A program made the translations under genes and the position numbers. From Gammaproteobacteria bacterium (GTDB lineage Bacteria; Pseudomonadota; Gammaproteobacteria; Poriferisulfidales; Oxydemutatoraceae), in NCBI GenBank assembly GCA_007570905.1, contig RKSI01000149.1, positions 1-8,419 of the forward strand: a DNA stretch of 8,419 bases, read 5' to 3'. The notes beneath the pieces were generated by a model, which was not told where the DNA came from, did no database searches, and saw only the letters and a program-made list of their open reading frames with translations. Below, one piece after another: positions 1 through 6,850 of the stretch (positions are counted from its first letter, which is position 1; every line of letters starts with the position of its first letter).

Positions 1-1
1 G

Positions 2-559
2 GGCGCGGTGATGCGCGATGCACACGCCGCGCTCGGCGCCGCGGCGCCGCGTTTTGTGCCGGGACACCCGGTCGCCGGCGCCGAGAACAGCGGCCCGGAT
101 GCGGCGTCGGCGTCATTGTTTGACGATTGCCGCGTGGTGCTGACGCCGGACGCCGCCGCCGACCGCGATGCCGTCGCCGCTGTCGCGCGGATGTGGCGCG
201 ACGCCGGCGCCGCCGAAGTCGTGGAGATGGACGCCGCCGAACACGACCGCGTGTTCGCCTGCGCCAGCCACCTGCCGCACGCGGTCGCCTACGCGCTGGT
301 TGACGGCCTGCTGGCGCGCGCCGACACCGGCGCCGTCTTTGACTGCGCGGCGGGCGGCCTGCGCGACTTCACGCGCATCGCCGCCAGCGACCCGGTGATG
401 TGGCGCGACATCTTCCTCGCCAACGCCGCCGCCGTCCTCGGCGCGCTGGACGATTTCAGCGCCGCCGCGGCGCGCCTGCGCGAACTGATTGCGCGCGGCG
501 ACGCCGGCGGCCTGCAAAGAATGCTGGAAGAGGTCGCGGCGCGGCGGCGCGATGTCTGA
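2..559 (+). CDS. tyrA: Prephenate dehydrogenase, C-terminal part (5' end outside window)
   Basis: This is the C-terminal 185 residues of a TyrA-family dehydrogenase, which oxidatively decarboxylates prephenate to 4-hydroxyphenylpyruvate for tyrosine synthesis in the cytoplasm (some relatives use arogenate). The frame is open to the window edge, so the N-terminal NAD(P)-binding Rossmann domain lies upstream; the GTG at 8 and ATG at 11 are internal codons. Visible family motifs are GHPVAGAENSG (visible residues 21-31, with the substrate-pocket His), HLPHAVAYAL, and GGLRDFTRIAASDPVMWRDI in the helical dimerisation domain. There is no ACT domain and no fused EPSP synthase: the stop at 557-559 lies 8 nt inside aroA. 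In Pseudomonas the two activities are one polypeptide (family knowledge). Identity is secure. NAD versus NADP and prephenate versus arogenate preference cannot be read from this fragment. Confidence 0.93.
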   Translation, partial: GAVMRDAHAALGAAAPRFVPGHPVAGAENSGPDAASASLFDDCRVVLTPDAAADRDAVAAVARMWRDAGAAEVVEMDAAEHDRVFACASHLPHAVAYALVDGLLARADTGAVFDCAAGGLRDFTRIAASDPVMWRDIFLANAAAVLGALDDFSAAAARLRELIARGDAGGLQRMLEEVAARRRDV

Positions 560-1856
560 CGGCGCGTTTATATGTTCGTCGCCGGTGCGCTCGCTGCGCG
601 GCGTGCTGCGCGTGCCGGGCGACAAATCCGTCTCGCACCGCGCGCTGATGCTGGCCGCCGTCGCGCGCGGCGACAGCGAGATTGTCAACTTCCTTGAAAG
701 CGCCGACTGCCTGGCGACGCTGCGGGCGCTGCGCGCGATGGGCGCCGACATCCGGCGCATCGGCGAGGGCCATATCATTGTGCGCGGCGGCGCGCTGCGC
801 GCATGCGCGAAGCCGCTTGACCTCGGCAATTCGGGCACGGCGATGCGGCTGCTGGCCGGGCTGATGGCGGGGCAGGGCGTGGCGGGAGAACTCACCGGCG
901 ACGAGTCGCTAAGCCGCAGGCCGATGCGGCGCATTGTGGAGCCGCTGCGCGCGATGGGCGCCGACATCAGCGCCGCGCCGGGCGGCACGCCGCCGCTTTC
1001 CATTCGCGCCGCCGCGCCGCTGCGCGGCATTCGTCATCTGTTGCCGGTGGCGAGCGCGCAGGTCAAGTCGTGCCTGCTGCTGGCCGCGCTCGGCGCCGGC
1101 GGCGCGACCGGCGTCGCCGAGCCGTCGCCCAGCCGCGACCACACCGAGCGCATGCTGCCGCTGTTCAACTGCCCGGTGTCGCGCGACGGCGGCGCGGTGT
1201 CGGTGGAAGGCGGCGCGGCGCTGCGCGGCGCCCGCATTGAGGCGCCCGGCGACATCTCGTCGGCGGCGTTTTTCATCGTCGCCGCGAGCATCGCCGCCGA
1301 CGCCGACATCACGCTGACCGGCGTCGGCGTCAATCCGACGCGCACCGGCGTCATTGAAATCCTGCGCGAGATGGGCGCCGACATCCGCGTCAGCGGCGAA
1401 CATAAACTCGGCGGCGAACCGGCGGCGGATGTGCGCGTGCGTTCGGCGCGTTTGCGCGGCGTTGAAGTCGGCCCGCAATGGGTGGCGCGCGCGATAGACG
1501 AACTGCCGGTGCTGTGCATCGCCGCCGCCTGCGCCGACGGCGCGACCCGCGTCCGCGGCGCCGCCGAACTGCGCGCCAAGGAAAGCGACCGCATTGACGC
1601 GATGGCGCGCGGCCTGCGCGCCTGCGGCATCGCCGTGGAGACCTTTGACGACGGGCTTGCGGTGCAGGGCGGACAACTGCGCGGCGGCGAGGTGGACAGT
1701 TGCGGCGACCACCGCATTGCGATGGCGTTCGCCGTGGCCGGCGCCGCCGCCGCCGGCGATGTGCGTATCGCAGACTGCGCCAACATCGCCACCTCGTTTC
1801 CAGGTTTTGTGAAAGTCGCGGCGCAGGCCGGGCTGAACCTCGGCGGCGCGCGATGA
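552..1856 (+). CDS. aroA: 3-phosphoshikimate 1-carboxyvinyltransferase (EPSP synthase)
   Basis: The 434-residue enzyme transfers enolpyruvate from PEP to shikimate-3-phosphate in the sixth step of the shikimate pathway; the length is normal. Visible active-site motifs are PGDKSVSHR (K25, S26, R30), the PEP loop LGNSGTAMR, SAQVKS, RDHTERML, NPTRTG, the catalytic pair D316-E317 in IDELPV, KESDR (343-347), DHRIAMAF and TSFPGF. The SAQVKS, RDHTERML and NPTRTG signatures resemble class II (CP4/Pseudomonas-like) enzymes rather than E. coli AroA. The Pro that follows the PEP-loop Arg in E. coli is Leu here, while the loop Gly is kept; glyphosate response cannot be judged from this. ATG 552 is chosen because it gives the normal N-terminus. 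The frame is open further upstream to 489, but that part would lie inside tyrA. No strong ribosome binding site precedes it, so coupling to tyrA through the 8-nt overlap is likely. Confidence 0.96.
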   Translation: MSDGAFICSSPVRSLRGVLRVPGDKSVSHRALMLAAVARGDSEIVNFLESADCLATLRALRAMGADIRRIGEGHIIVRGGALRACAKPLDLGNSGTAMRLLAGLMAGQGVAGELTGDESLSRRPMRRIVEPLRAMGADISAAPGGTPPLSIRAAAPLRGIRHLLPVASAQVKSCLLLAALGAGGATGVAEPSPSRDHTERMLPLFNCPVSRDGGAVSVEGGAALRGARIEAPGDISSAAFFIVAASIAADADITLTGVGVNPTRTGVIEILREMGADIRVSGEHKLGGEPAADVRVRSARLRGVEVGPQWVARAIDELPVLCIAAACADGATRVRGAAELRAKESDRIDAMARGLRACGIAVETFDDGLAVQGGQLRGGEVDSCGDHRIAMAFAVAGAAAAGDVRIADCANIATSFPGFVKVAAQAGLNLGGAR

Positions 1857-2542
1857 CGGGCGTTACCGGCATTCCGGTCATCACGCTGGACGGCGGCGGC
1901 GGCGTCGGCAAGAGCACGCTCGGCTGCCGCCTGGCCGAACGCTTCGGTTTTCATCTGCTGGTCAGCGGCGCGCTCTACCGGCTGGTCGGCCTCGGCCTGC
2001 GCGAGCGCGGCATCGCCTTCACCGACGCCGCCGCCATCAATGCGTTTGCGGCGGGTCTTGAGGTGCGCTTCATCTCCGCCGACGACGGCGCCGGCGTCGA
2101 GTGCGGCGGGCGCCGCGTGGACGCCGAAATCGCCGGCGAGGACGCCGCCGAAGCGGCCTCGCTGGCGGCCCGCGCGCCGGCGGTGCGCGCGGCGCTGCTG
2201 GCGTCGCAGCGCGCTTTCCGGCGCCCGCCGGGGCTGGTCGCCGATGGCCGCGACATGGGCACTGTGGTGTTTCCCGACGCCGCGCTTAAGGTGTTTTTGA
2301 CGGCGAGCGCCGAAGAACGCGCCCGCAGGCGCTATAAGCAGTTGAGAGAGCGGGGGTTTTGTGTTAGTCTTGACGCCCTGACCCGGGAACTGGAAGAGCG
2401 CGACCGGCGCGACGCCAGCCGGGACATCGCACCGTTGCGGGCGGCGGATGACGCCGTTGTCCTCGACACAACCCGCCAGACGCTCGCCGAGACGCTTCTG
2501 GCAATCGCCGCGCTGGCGGCGGAAAGAAACATAAAGGCATAA
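1853..2542 (+). CDS. cmk: Cytidylate kinase
   Basis: The 229-residue NMP kinase phosphorylates CMP and dCMP with ATP in the cytoplasm, recycling pyrimidine nucleotides. The length matches the bacterial family. The P-loop is GGGGVGKST (residues 14-22). Other family motifs are SGALYR (38-43), DGRDMGTVVFPDA (from D131), the lid region RRRYKQLRERGF, and the substrate and lid motif RDRRDASR-IAPL (from R183) followed by DTT. Two departures stand out. The normally conserved Asp before SGA-YR is Val37, and the P-loop reads GGGGVGKS instead of the common GPSGAGKG. The start ATG at 1853 overlaps the aroA stop as ATGA, and no Shine-Dalgarno sequence is visible, which implies translational coupling. cmk directly before rpsA is the usual gammaproteobacterial arrangement. 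Confidence 0.95.
   Translation: MTGVTGIPVITLDGGGGVGKSTLGCRLAERFGFHLLVSGALYRLVGLGLRERGIAFTDAAAINAFAAGLEVRFISADDGAGVECGGRRVDAEIAGEDAAEAASLAARAPAVRAALLASQRAFRRPPGLVADGRDMGTVVFPDAALKVFLTASAEERARRRYKQLRERGFCVSLDALTRELEERDRRDASRDIAPLRAADDAVVLDTTRQTLAETLLAIAALAAERNIKA
2534..2537 (+). promoter_or_regulatory. Ribosome binding site of rpsA
   Basis: AAGG, 8 nt before ATG 2546, lies inside the last codons of cmk. It is modest for such a highly expressed gene. E. coli rpsA also lacks a strong Shine-Dalgarno sequence and relies on a structured, self-regulated leader (family knowledge). Whether the cmk 3' end forms such a leader here is not shown. Confidence 0.45.
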
Positions 2543-2545
2543 TCA

Positions 2546-4237
2546 ATGGATGAAAATTTTCAGGACCTCCTGAATCAGAACAAAAAACCGGAGCGCCTGA
2601 AGCCCGGCACGCTGCTGGAAGGCGAGGTGGTAGAGATACGCGAAGGCGCGGTCGTCGTCAACGCCGGGTTGAAGTCCGAGGGCGTGATTCCGATCGAGCA
2701 ATTCACCAACAAGAACGGCGAACTGGAGGTCAGCGAGGGCGACATCGTGGAAGTGGCGCTGGACAGCCTTGAGGACGGCCTCGGCGAGACGCTGCTGTCG
2801 CGCGAGCGCGCGCGCAACATCCGCACCTGGACGCGCCTTGAAGAGGCGTGCGAGAGCGGCGACATCGTCAAGGGGTTTTTGCTGAACAAGGTCAAGGGCG
2901 GTTTCATCGTGGACCTCGACGGCATCAGCGCGTTTCTGCCCGGCTCGCTGGTGGACATGCGCCCGATGCGCGACCTCACCTATCTGGAAGGCAAGGAACT
3001 GGAATTCAAGATCATCAAACTCGACCGCAACCGCAGCAATGTCGTCGTCTCGCGGCGCGCGGTTCTTGAATCCGAACACGGCGCCGGCGCCGACGAGATG
3101 AAGAACCTGAGCGAGGGCATGGTCGTCAAGGGCATCGTCAAGAACCTCACCGACTACGGCGCTTTTCTCGGTTTCGGCAGTTTCGACGGCCTGCTGCACA
3201 TCACCGACATGGCGTGGAAGCGCGTTCACCACCCGTCCGAGGTGCTGGCGGTCGGCGACGAGATTGAGGTGAAAATCCTCCGCTATGACAAGGAGAAAAA
3301 CCGCATTTCGCTGGGCCTCAAGCAGATGACCGAAGACCCGTGGACGCAGTTGGTGCGGCGCTGCCCGGTGAAGTCGCGCGTCTTCGGCAAGGTTACGAGC
3401 ATCACCGACTACGGCTGTTTCATAGAGATAGAAGAGGGCGTCGAGGGCCTCGCGCACATCTCCGAACTGGACTGGACCAACAAGAACATCAGCCCGTCCA
3501 GGGTCGTCAGCGTCGGCCAGCAGGTGGAGGCGATGGTGATTGATGTGGACGAGGACAAGCGGCGCGTGTCGCTGAGCCTGAAAAAGTGCAAGGACAACCC
3601 GTGGAACGAGTTCTCGTCCAACCAGCGCAAGGGCGACCGGCTGAAAGGCGTGGTGCGCTCGATTAACGACTTCGGGATTTTCGTCGGCTTCACCGACTAC
3701 GGCATCGACGGGCTGGTGCACATCACCGACATCTCGGTTACCGAGCCGCCCGACGAGGCGATACGCCGCTACAAGAAGGGCCAGCAGGTCGAGGTCGTGG
3801 TGCTTTCGGTGGACCCGGGGCGCGAGCGCATTTCGCTCGGCATCAAGCAGTTGAACGACTCGCATCTGCACGACTATCTGGGCAAGCATCCGAAGAATTC
3901 CGCCGTCACCGGCACGGTGGTGGCGGTGACCGACAAGTCGGTCATCGTCAACCTGGCCGACAATGTGCACGGCGTGATTCCGGTTTCCGAGGTGTCGCAG
4001 GACGGCGCGCCGAAGGCCGGCGATTCGGTCGAGGCCAAACTCACCGGCCACGACAAGAAGAACTGCGTGCTGTCGCTGTCGGTGAAGGCCAGGGAGAAAG
4101 AGGAGCAGGCGGTCAAGGTCAGGCAATACGCCGCCGCGGAGAAACCGGCGGGCACCTCGCTCGGCGACCTTTTCCGCGAGAAACTGAGGCGCATCAAGGT
4201 CGGCGGCAGAAAGGGCGCCGGCGACAAATCCGGCTGA
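2546..4237 (+). CDS. rpsA: 30S ribosomal protein S1
   Basis: The 563-residue protein binds mRNA on the 30S subunit and helps load structured or weak-Shine-Dalgarno messages. It has the six S1/OB-fold repeats typical of proteobacterial S1, at roughly residues 20-88, 105-172, 191-262, 276-349, 363-435 and 450-517. Repeats 1-2, the ribosome-binding pair, are divergent from the rest. Repeats 3-5 carry the canonical LTDYGAF, ITDYGCF and INDFGIF strands with DGLLHITD-type loops. E. coli S1 is 557 residues, so this is full length. The C-terminus ends in a basic stretch (KLRRIKVGGRKGAG) after repeat 6. The start ATG 2546 sits 3 nt after the cmk stop and gives the expected N-terminus. Autoregulation by S1 binding its own leader is known in E. 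coli and is only inferred here. Confidence 0.98.
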   Translation: MDENFQDLLNQNKKPERLKPGTLLEGEVVEIREGAVVVNAGLKSEGVIPIEQFTNKNGELEVSEGDIVEVALDSLEDGLGETLLSRERARNIRTWTRLEEACESGDIVKGFLLNKVKGGFIVDLDGISAFLPGSLVDMRPMRDLTYLEGKELEFKIIKLDRNRSNVVVSRRAVLESEHGAGADEMKNLSEGMVVKGIVKNLTDYGAFLGFGSFDGLLHITDMAWKRVHHPSEVLAVGDEIEVKILRYDKEKNRISLGLKQMTEDPWTQLVRRCPVKSRVFGKVTSITDYGCFIEIEEGVEGLAHISELDWTNKNISPSRVVSVGQQVEAMVIDVDEDKRRVSLSLKKCKDNPWNEFSSNQRKGDRLKGVVRSINDFGIFVGFTDYGIDGLVHITDISVTEPPDEAIRRYKKGQQVEVVVLSVDPGRERISLGIKQLNDSHLHDYLGKHPKNSAVTGTVVAVTDKSVIVNLADNVHGVIPVSEVSQDGAPKAGDSVEAKLTGHDKKNCVLSLSVKAREKEEQAVKVRQYAAAEKPAGTSLGDLFREKLRRIKVGGRKGAGDKSG

Positions 4238-4249
4238 ATCCGGCGGCGT

Positions 4250-4255
4250 AGGAGG
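4250..4255 (+). promoter_or_regulatory. Ribosome binding site of ihfB
   Basis: AGGAGG, 5 nt before ATG 4261, is a strong Shine-Dalgarno sequence in the 23-nt gap after rpsA. It fixes the ihfB start and implies initiation independent of rpsA. Confidence 0.8.
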
Positions 4256-4260
4256 GCGTC

Positions 4261-4947
4261 ATGGCGGAAGAAAAGGAATTTGAGTGCATCACCTGCTCGC
4301 AGTTGGTCACGCGAATGGCGGCGAAGCAGATGCGCATGAGCCGCGCCGACATCAAGATGGCGGTGCGCGTCGCGCTGGAACATATGAGCGATGTGCTGAG
4401 CCGCGGCCAGCGCATTGAGGTGCGGGGGTTCGGCAGTTTCTCGCTGCGTTTCAGAAAGCCGCGCATGACGCGCAACCCGAAGACGCGCAAGACCGTCTTT
4501 ATCTCCGGCAGGAGTCTGCCCTGTTTCAAGCCGAGCGCGCTGCTGCTCGACCGCGTCAACAAGAGGCCGATGGGCTACACCCTGCTCGACCGCAGCAGCC
4601 AGGAAGAAGACCGCCCGCCCGCCGGCGCCGAGATTGTGCCGGCGATAGAGGACATGCCGCACGAAGCGCCCGCCGCTGAAAACCGGCCGGGCTGGATGGA
4701 CACGCCTGCGGGCGGTGTGGCGCATGGCAACGCCGGCGCGCACGCCGGCGGCGGCGCGCAAACAAACACCGGCGCAGATGGAAACGCCGACGCGCAAACA
4801 AACACCGGCGCAGATGGAAACGCCGGCGCGCACGCGGACACCGGCGCGCCGGGGGCGATGAACACCGGCGGCGACGCCGCGCACGGCGCCGACGAGGGCC
4901 GCGAAGACGCCGCGCCGCCGCCGGAGCGCGATTCGGGCGCGGCCTGA
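4261..4947 (+). CDS. ihfB: Integration host factor subunit beta with long low-complexity C-terminal tail
   Basis: Residues about 13-100 form a complete HU/IHF domain. This nucleoid protein normally pairs with IHF-alpha to bind and sharply bend DNA. Visible signatures are RIEVRGFGSFSLRFR (51-65), the arm with TRNPKT including the DNA-intercalating Pro73, and FKPSALLLDRVN (89-100). Position between rpsA and lapB supports IHF-beta over HU. The family is usually about 94-105 residues, but this protein has 228. The extra part, residues about 101-228, is predicted disordered: first acidic and Pro-rich, then Gly/Ala/Asn/Thr/Asp repeats, with an almost exact 12-residue duplication AQTNTGADGNAD/G at residues 166-189. 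The N-terminus is also about ten residues longer than in E. coli and contains a C-x2-C pair (C9, C12). The IHF-beta core call is firm; the role of the tail is unknown. Confidence 0.92.
   Translation: MAEEKEFECITCSQLVTRMAAKQMRMSRADIKMAVRVALEHMSDVLSRGQRIEVRGFGSFSLRFRKPRMTRNPKTRKTVFISGRSLPCFKPSALLLDRVNKRPMGYTLLDRSSQEEDRPPAGAEIVPAIEDMPHEAPAAENRPGWMDTPAGGVAHGNAGAHAGGGAQTNTGADGNADAQTNTGADGNAGAHADTGAPGAMNTGGDAAHGADEGREDAAPPPERDSGAA
4755..4826 (+). repeat. Two-copy 36-bp tandem repeat inside ihfB
   Basis: Two adjacent 36-bp units (4755-4790 and 4791-4826) are identical except at the last base (A versus G). The period is a multiple of three, so the frame is kept. Each unit encodes AQTNTGADGNA plus Asp or Gly. 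Degenerate echoes of the same theme (NAGAHA, DTGAPG, MNTGGDA) flank it on both sides. Confidence 0.9.
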
Positions 4948-4961
4948 CCGCGCGCACGGCG

Positions 4962-6164
4962 ATGGACGCGGCGGTTTTTGAGTGGCTGTGGTTTCTGCTG
5001 CCGGTCGCGGCTTTCAGCGGCTGGTATGTCGGCACGCGCTCGTCGGCGCCGCGCTCCGGCGACCCGGTGGCGCCGGAATACATCAAGGGCCTGAATTACC
5101 TGCTGGACCAGCAGACCGGCAAGGCCATAGAAATCTTCATCAGGTTCTTCGAGGTCAACCCGACGACGGTCGACACCCACATCATACTCGGCAACCTGTT
5201 TCGGCAGAAGGGCGAACTGGAAAAGGCGATACGCATCCATCACAACATCGTGTCGCGCGCGCGCATCGGCGAAGACCACAAGGCGGTCGCGCTGCTGGAA
5301 CTGGGGCGCGACTACTTCAACGCCGGGCTGCTCGACAGCGCCGAGAAGATTTTCAGGGAACTGGTGTCGGTCGAGACGCGCCCGACCGTGGTCAAGGGCT
5401 ACCGCCACCTGCTGACGCTGTATGAGATAGAGAAATCCTGGGACGACGCGATTCACTGCGCCGAATGGCTGAAGCGGCGCACCGGCGGCGCCGACTGCGA
5501 CACGCGCATCGCGCACTACCACTGCGAACTCGCCGAGAAGGCGCTGGAGCGGCGCGACTACAAACTCACCGCGCACCACCTGTCGCGCTCGGCAAAGCAC
5601 GACAAGACGCTGGTGCGGGCGCCGATTATCCGCGGCGACGCCGAGACCTCGCGCGACAACCACCGCGCCGCGCTGCGCCATTATTCCAATGTGCTGGTCG
5701 CGCACCCCGAATACGCGAGCGCGCTGCTGCCGAAGATTCGCGAGTGCTTTGTGCCCTACGACCCGTCCGAGTTCGCCGACTACATCCGCGCGCTTGACTT
5801 GCAGGTGATGACCGTCTCATATGTGGCGACCTGCACGCACACGCTGTTGCAGGCGCAGCGCACCGACGAGGCCGGGCATTTTCTGCTGGGCCTGGTGGAG
5901 GCCGAGCGCGCGCCGCTGCCGGTGCTGAAAATTTTCCTTGAAGAGAAGATAAGAAACAGCGGCCTCGCCGAGGACGACCTCGTCAAGCAGGTGATACGCG
6001 GCCTCAGCCACAACGAAGAGGCCGGCCATCTCTACGAGTGCGAGGGCTGCGGCTTTGAGACCTACCACATCTACTGGCAGTGCCCCAGTTGCCACGCCTG
6101 GGGAACCGCCAAGCCGCTCGACATCATAGAAAGTCTGTCGCCGGCAAAAGTCGCCTCCGACTGA
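4962..6164 (+). CDS. lapB: Lipopolysaccharide assembly protein B (TPR and rubredoxin-type metal domain)
   Basis: The 400-residue protein (E. coli LapB/YciM has 389) is an inner-membrane adaptor. In E. coli it promotes FtsH-dependent degradation of LpxC, and so sets lipopolysaccharide output. One N-terminal membrane segment (about residues 5-24, ending GWYVGTRS) anchors it with the body in the cytoplasm. Tetratricopeptide-type helical repeats cover about residues 36-345, starting with the family hallmark YIKGLNYLLDQQTGKAIEIF and GNLFRQKGELEKAIRIH. The C-terminus is a rubredoxin-like knuckle with metal ligands C360, C363, C374 and C377, all present. The ATG at 4962 gives the expected N-terminus, 14 nt after ihfB; the ribosome binding site is weak. 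lapA (small membrane partner, DUF1049) usually lies just before lapB in gammaproteobacteria, and there is no room for it here. Confidence 0.94.
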   Translation: MDAAVFEWLWFLLPVAAFSGWYVGTRSSAPRSGDPVAPEYIKGLNYLLDQQTGKAIEIFIRFFEVNPTTVDTHIILGNLFRQKGELEKAIRIHHNIVSRARIGEDHKAVALLELGRDYFNAGLLDSAEKIFRELVSVETRPTVVKGYRHLLTLYEIEKSWDDAIHCAEWLKRRTGGADCDTRIAHYHCELAEKALERRDYKLTAHHLSRSAKHDKTLVRAPIIRGDAETSRDNHRAALRHYSNVLVAHPEYASALLPKIRECFVPYDPSEFADYIRALDLQVMTVSYVATCTHTLLQAQRTDEAGHFLLGLVEAERAPLPVLKIFLEEKIRNSGLAEDDLVKQVIRGLSHNEEAGHLYECEGCGFETYHIYWQCPSCHAWGTAKPLDIIESLSPAKVASD

Positions 6165-6413
6165 TTCCGGGCGCTCCGCGCCTGCCCGCCTGCCGCGCTT
6201 GTCTTTGCGCCGCCGCCGCGCCCGCCGTTGCGCCTGCCGCGCCTGCCATTGGCTTGCCGCCGCCCGCCGCTGTGACCCCCGCCGCGCCTGCCTCTCGCTC
6301 GCCGCTATGCCGTTCGTCGGCCAAAAACTACCGTTTATCCGCCTGCCGTCCCGCCGCCCGGCATCGCGCGCTATCGTGGCGCTTCCTTCAACATCAGACC
6401 AAAGGAGGTCAAT
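6165..6413 (+). other. C-rich spacer between lapB and the comEA-like gene
   Basis: No convincing gene is seen on either strand in these 249 bases; open frames here give only Ala/Pro/Arg-rich low-complexity peptides. Positions about 6178-6300 carry degenerate repeats of CGCCTGC on the + strand, with C well above G. A short hairpin (GGCGC-TCC-GCGCC, about 6169-6181) just after the lapB stop lacks a T-run, so it is not an intrinsic terminator. I found no clear -35/-10 pair for the downstream gene. The C-rich transcript would suit Rho loading, but that is inference. Confidence 0.5.
6403..6409 (+). promoter_or_regulatory. Ribosome binding site of the comEA-like gene
   Basis: AGGAGGT is a near-perfect anti-16S match. 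Its AGGAGG core lies 5 nt before ATG 6414 and 14 nt before the alternative ATG at 6423, so it favours 6414 as the start. Confidence 0.85.
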
Positions 6414-6833
6414 ATGAGTTTAATGAAGACAAGCCTGGCGGCAGCCGCCGCGTTGTTTTGCACCTGCGCTTTTGCGGAGGTCAATATCAACACGGCGGAC
6501 CACCGGCAACTGACCGGGCAGTTGAGAAACATCGGGCCTGAAAAGGCGGCGGCGATCATCGAGCACCGCGAACGCCACGGGCATTTCACCGATGTGGAGC
6601 AACTGACCGAGGTCAGCGGCATCGGCGACGCCACGCTCGAGATGAACCGCCACCTGCTGACAATCGGCGGTGAAGGCGGCGACGGCGGCGTTCGCAGCGG
6701 CGCCGGCGGCAACGCCGGCGGCGTCAGTGGCAATGCCGGCGACGGCGGCGATGGCAAACACGCCATGCCGTCCGCCGCGCCGCCACAGGCGGCATCGGCG
6801 GCGCGCAAGCGCCTTCCCGACGCCAATCACTAA
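6414..6833 (+). CDS. Secreted helix-hairpin-helix DNA-binding protein, ComEA family
   Basis: The 139-residue protein has a signal peptide (Lys5, Ala-rich core, cleavage likely after CAFA, residue 21). Next is a tandem helix-hairpin-helix domain (about residues 22-83) with the ComEA signature EVNINTAD, NIGPEKAAAIIEHRERHGHFTDVEQL and VSGIGDATLEMNR. ComEA-type proteins bind incoming double-stranded DNA in the periplasm and help pull it across the outer membrane during natural transformation. Many gammaproteobacteria carry such short proteins, and their role is not always tested. The last 55 residues or so are Gly/Ala/Asn-rich and then basic (ARKRLPDANH), an added tail beyond the usual core. The gene stands alone after a 249-nt spacer and is closed by a strong terminator. 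The family call is firm; a competence role is inference. Confidence 0.88.
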   Translation: MSLMKTSLAAAAALFCTCAFAEVNINTADHRQLTGQLRNIGPEKAAAIIEHRERHGHFTDVEQLTEVSGIGDATLEMNRHLLTIGGEGGDGGVRSGAGGNAGGVSGNAGDGGDGKHAMPSAAPPQAASAARKRLPDANH

Positions 6834-6850
6834 GCAACCAACCGGAGGGA

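Noticed and set aside
2370..2398. TTGACG (-35-like) inside cmk as a possible rpsA promoter
   Set aside because: No acceptable -10 hexamer lies 16-18 bases downstream; a single hexamer is not enough.
2538..2543. CATAAT as a -10 element for rpsA
   Set aside because: It lies two bases before the rpsA start codon, so transcription would start inside the coding region, and no -35 is present.
2543..4126. Long open frame (about 527 codons) on the minus strand opposite rpsA
   Set aside because: It mirrors the codon pattern of rpsA, its translation is His/Val/Asp/Leu-rich with no recognisable domain, and rpsA is unmistakable on the other strand. The same holds for other long antisense frames opposite aroA, ihfB and lapB.
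4755..4826. Tandem repeat as a CRISPR array or origin iterons
   Set aside because: There are only two adjoining copies with no spacers, in frame within a coding region and encoding a regular peptide repeat.
6124..6324. Small minus-strand frame covering the end of lapB and the C-rich spacer
   Set aside because: The peptide is Ala/Gly/Arg low complexity, overlaps lapB, and has no ribosome binding site or family resemblance.
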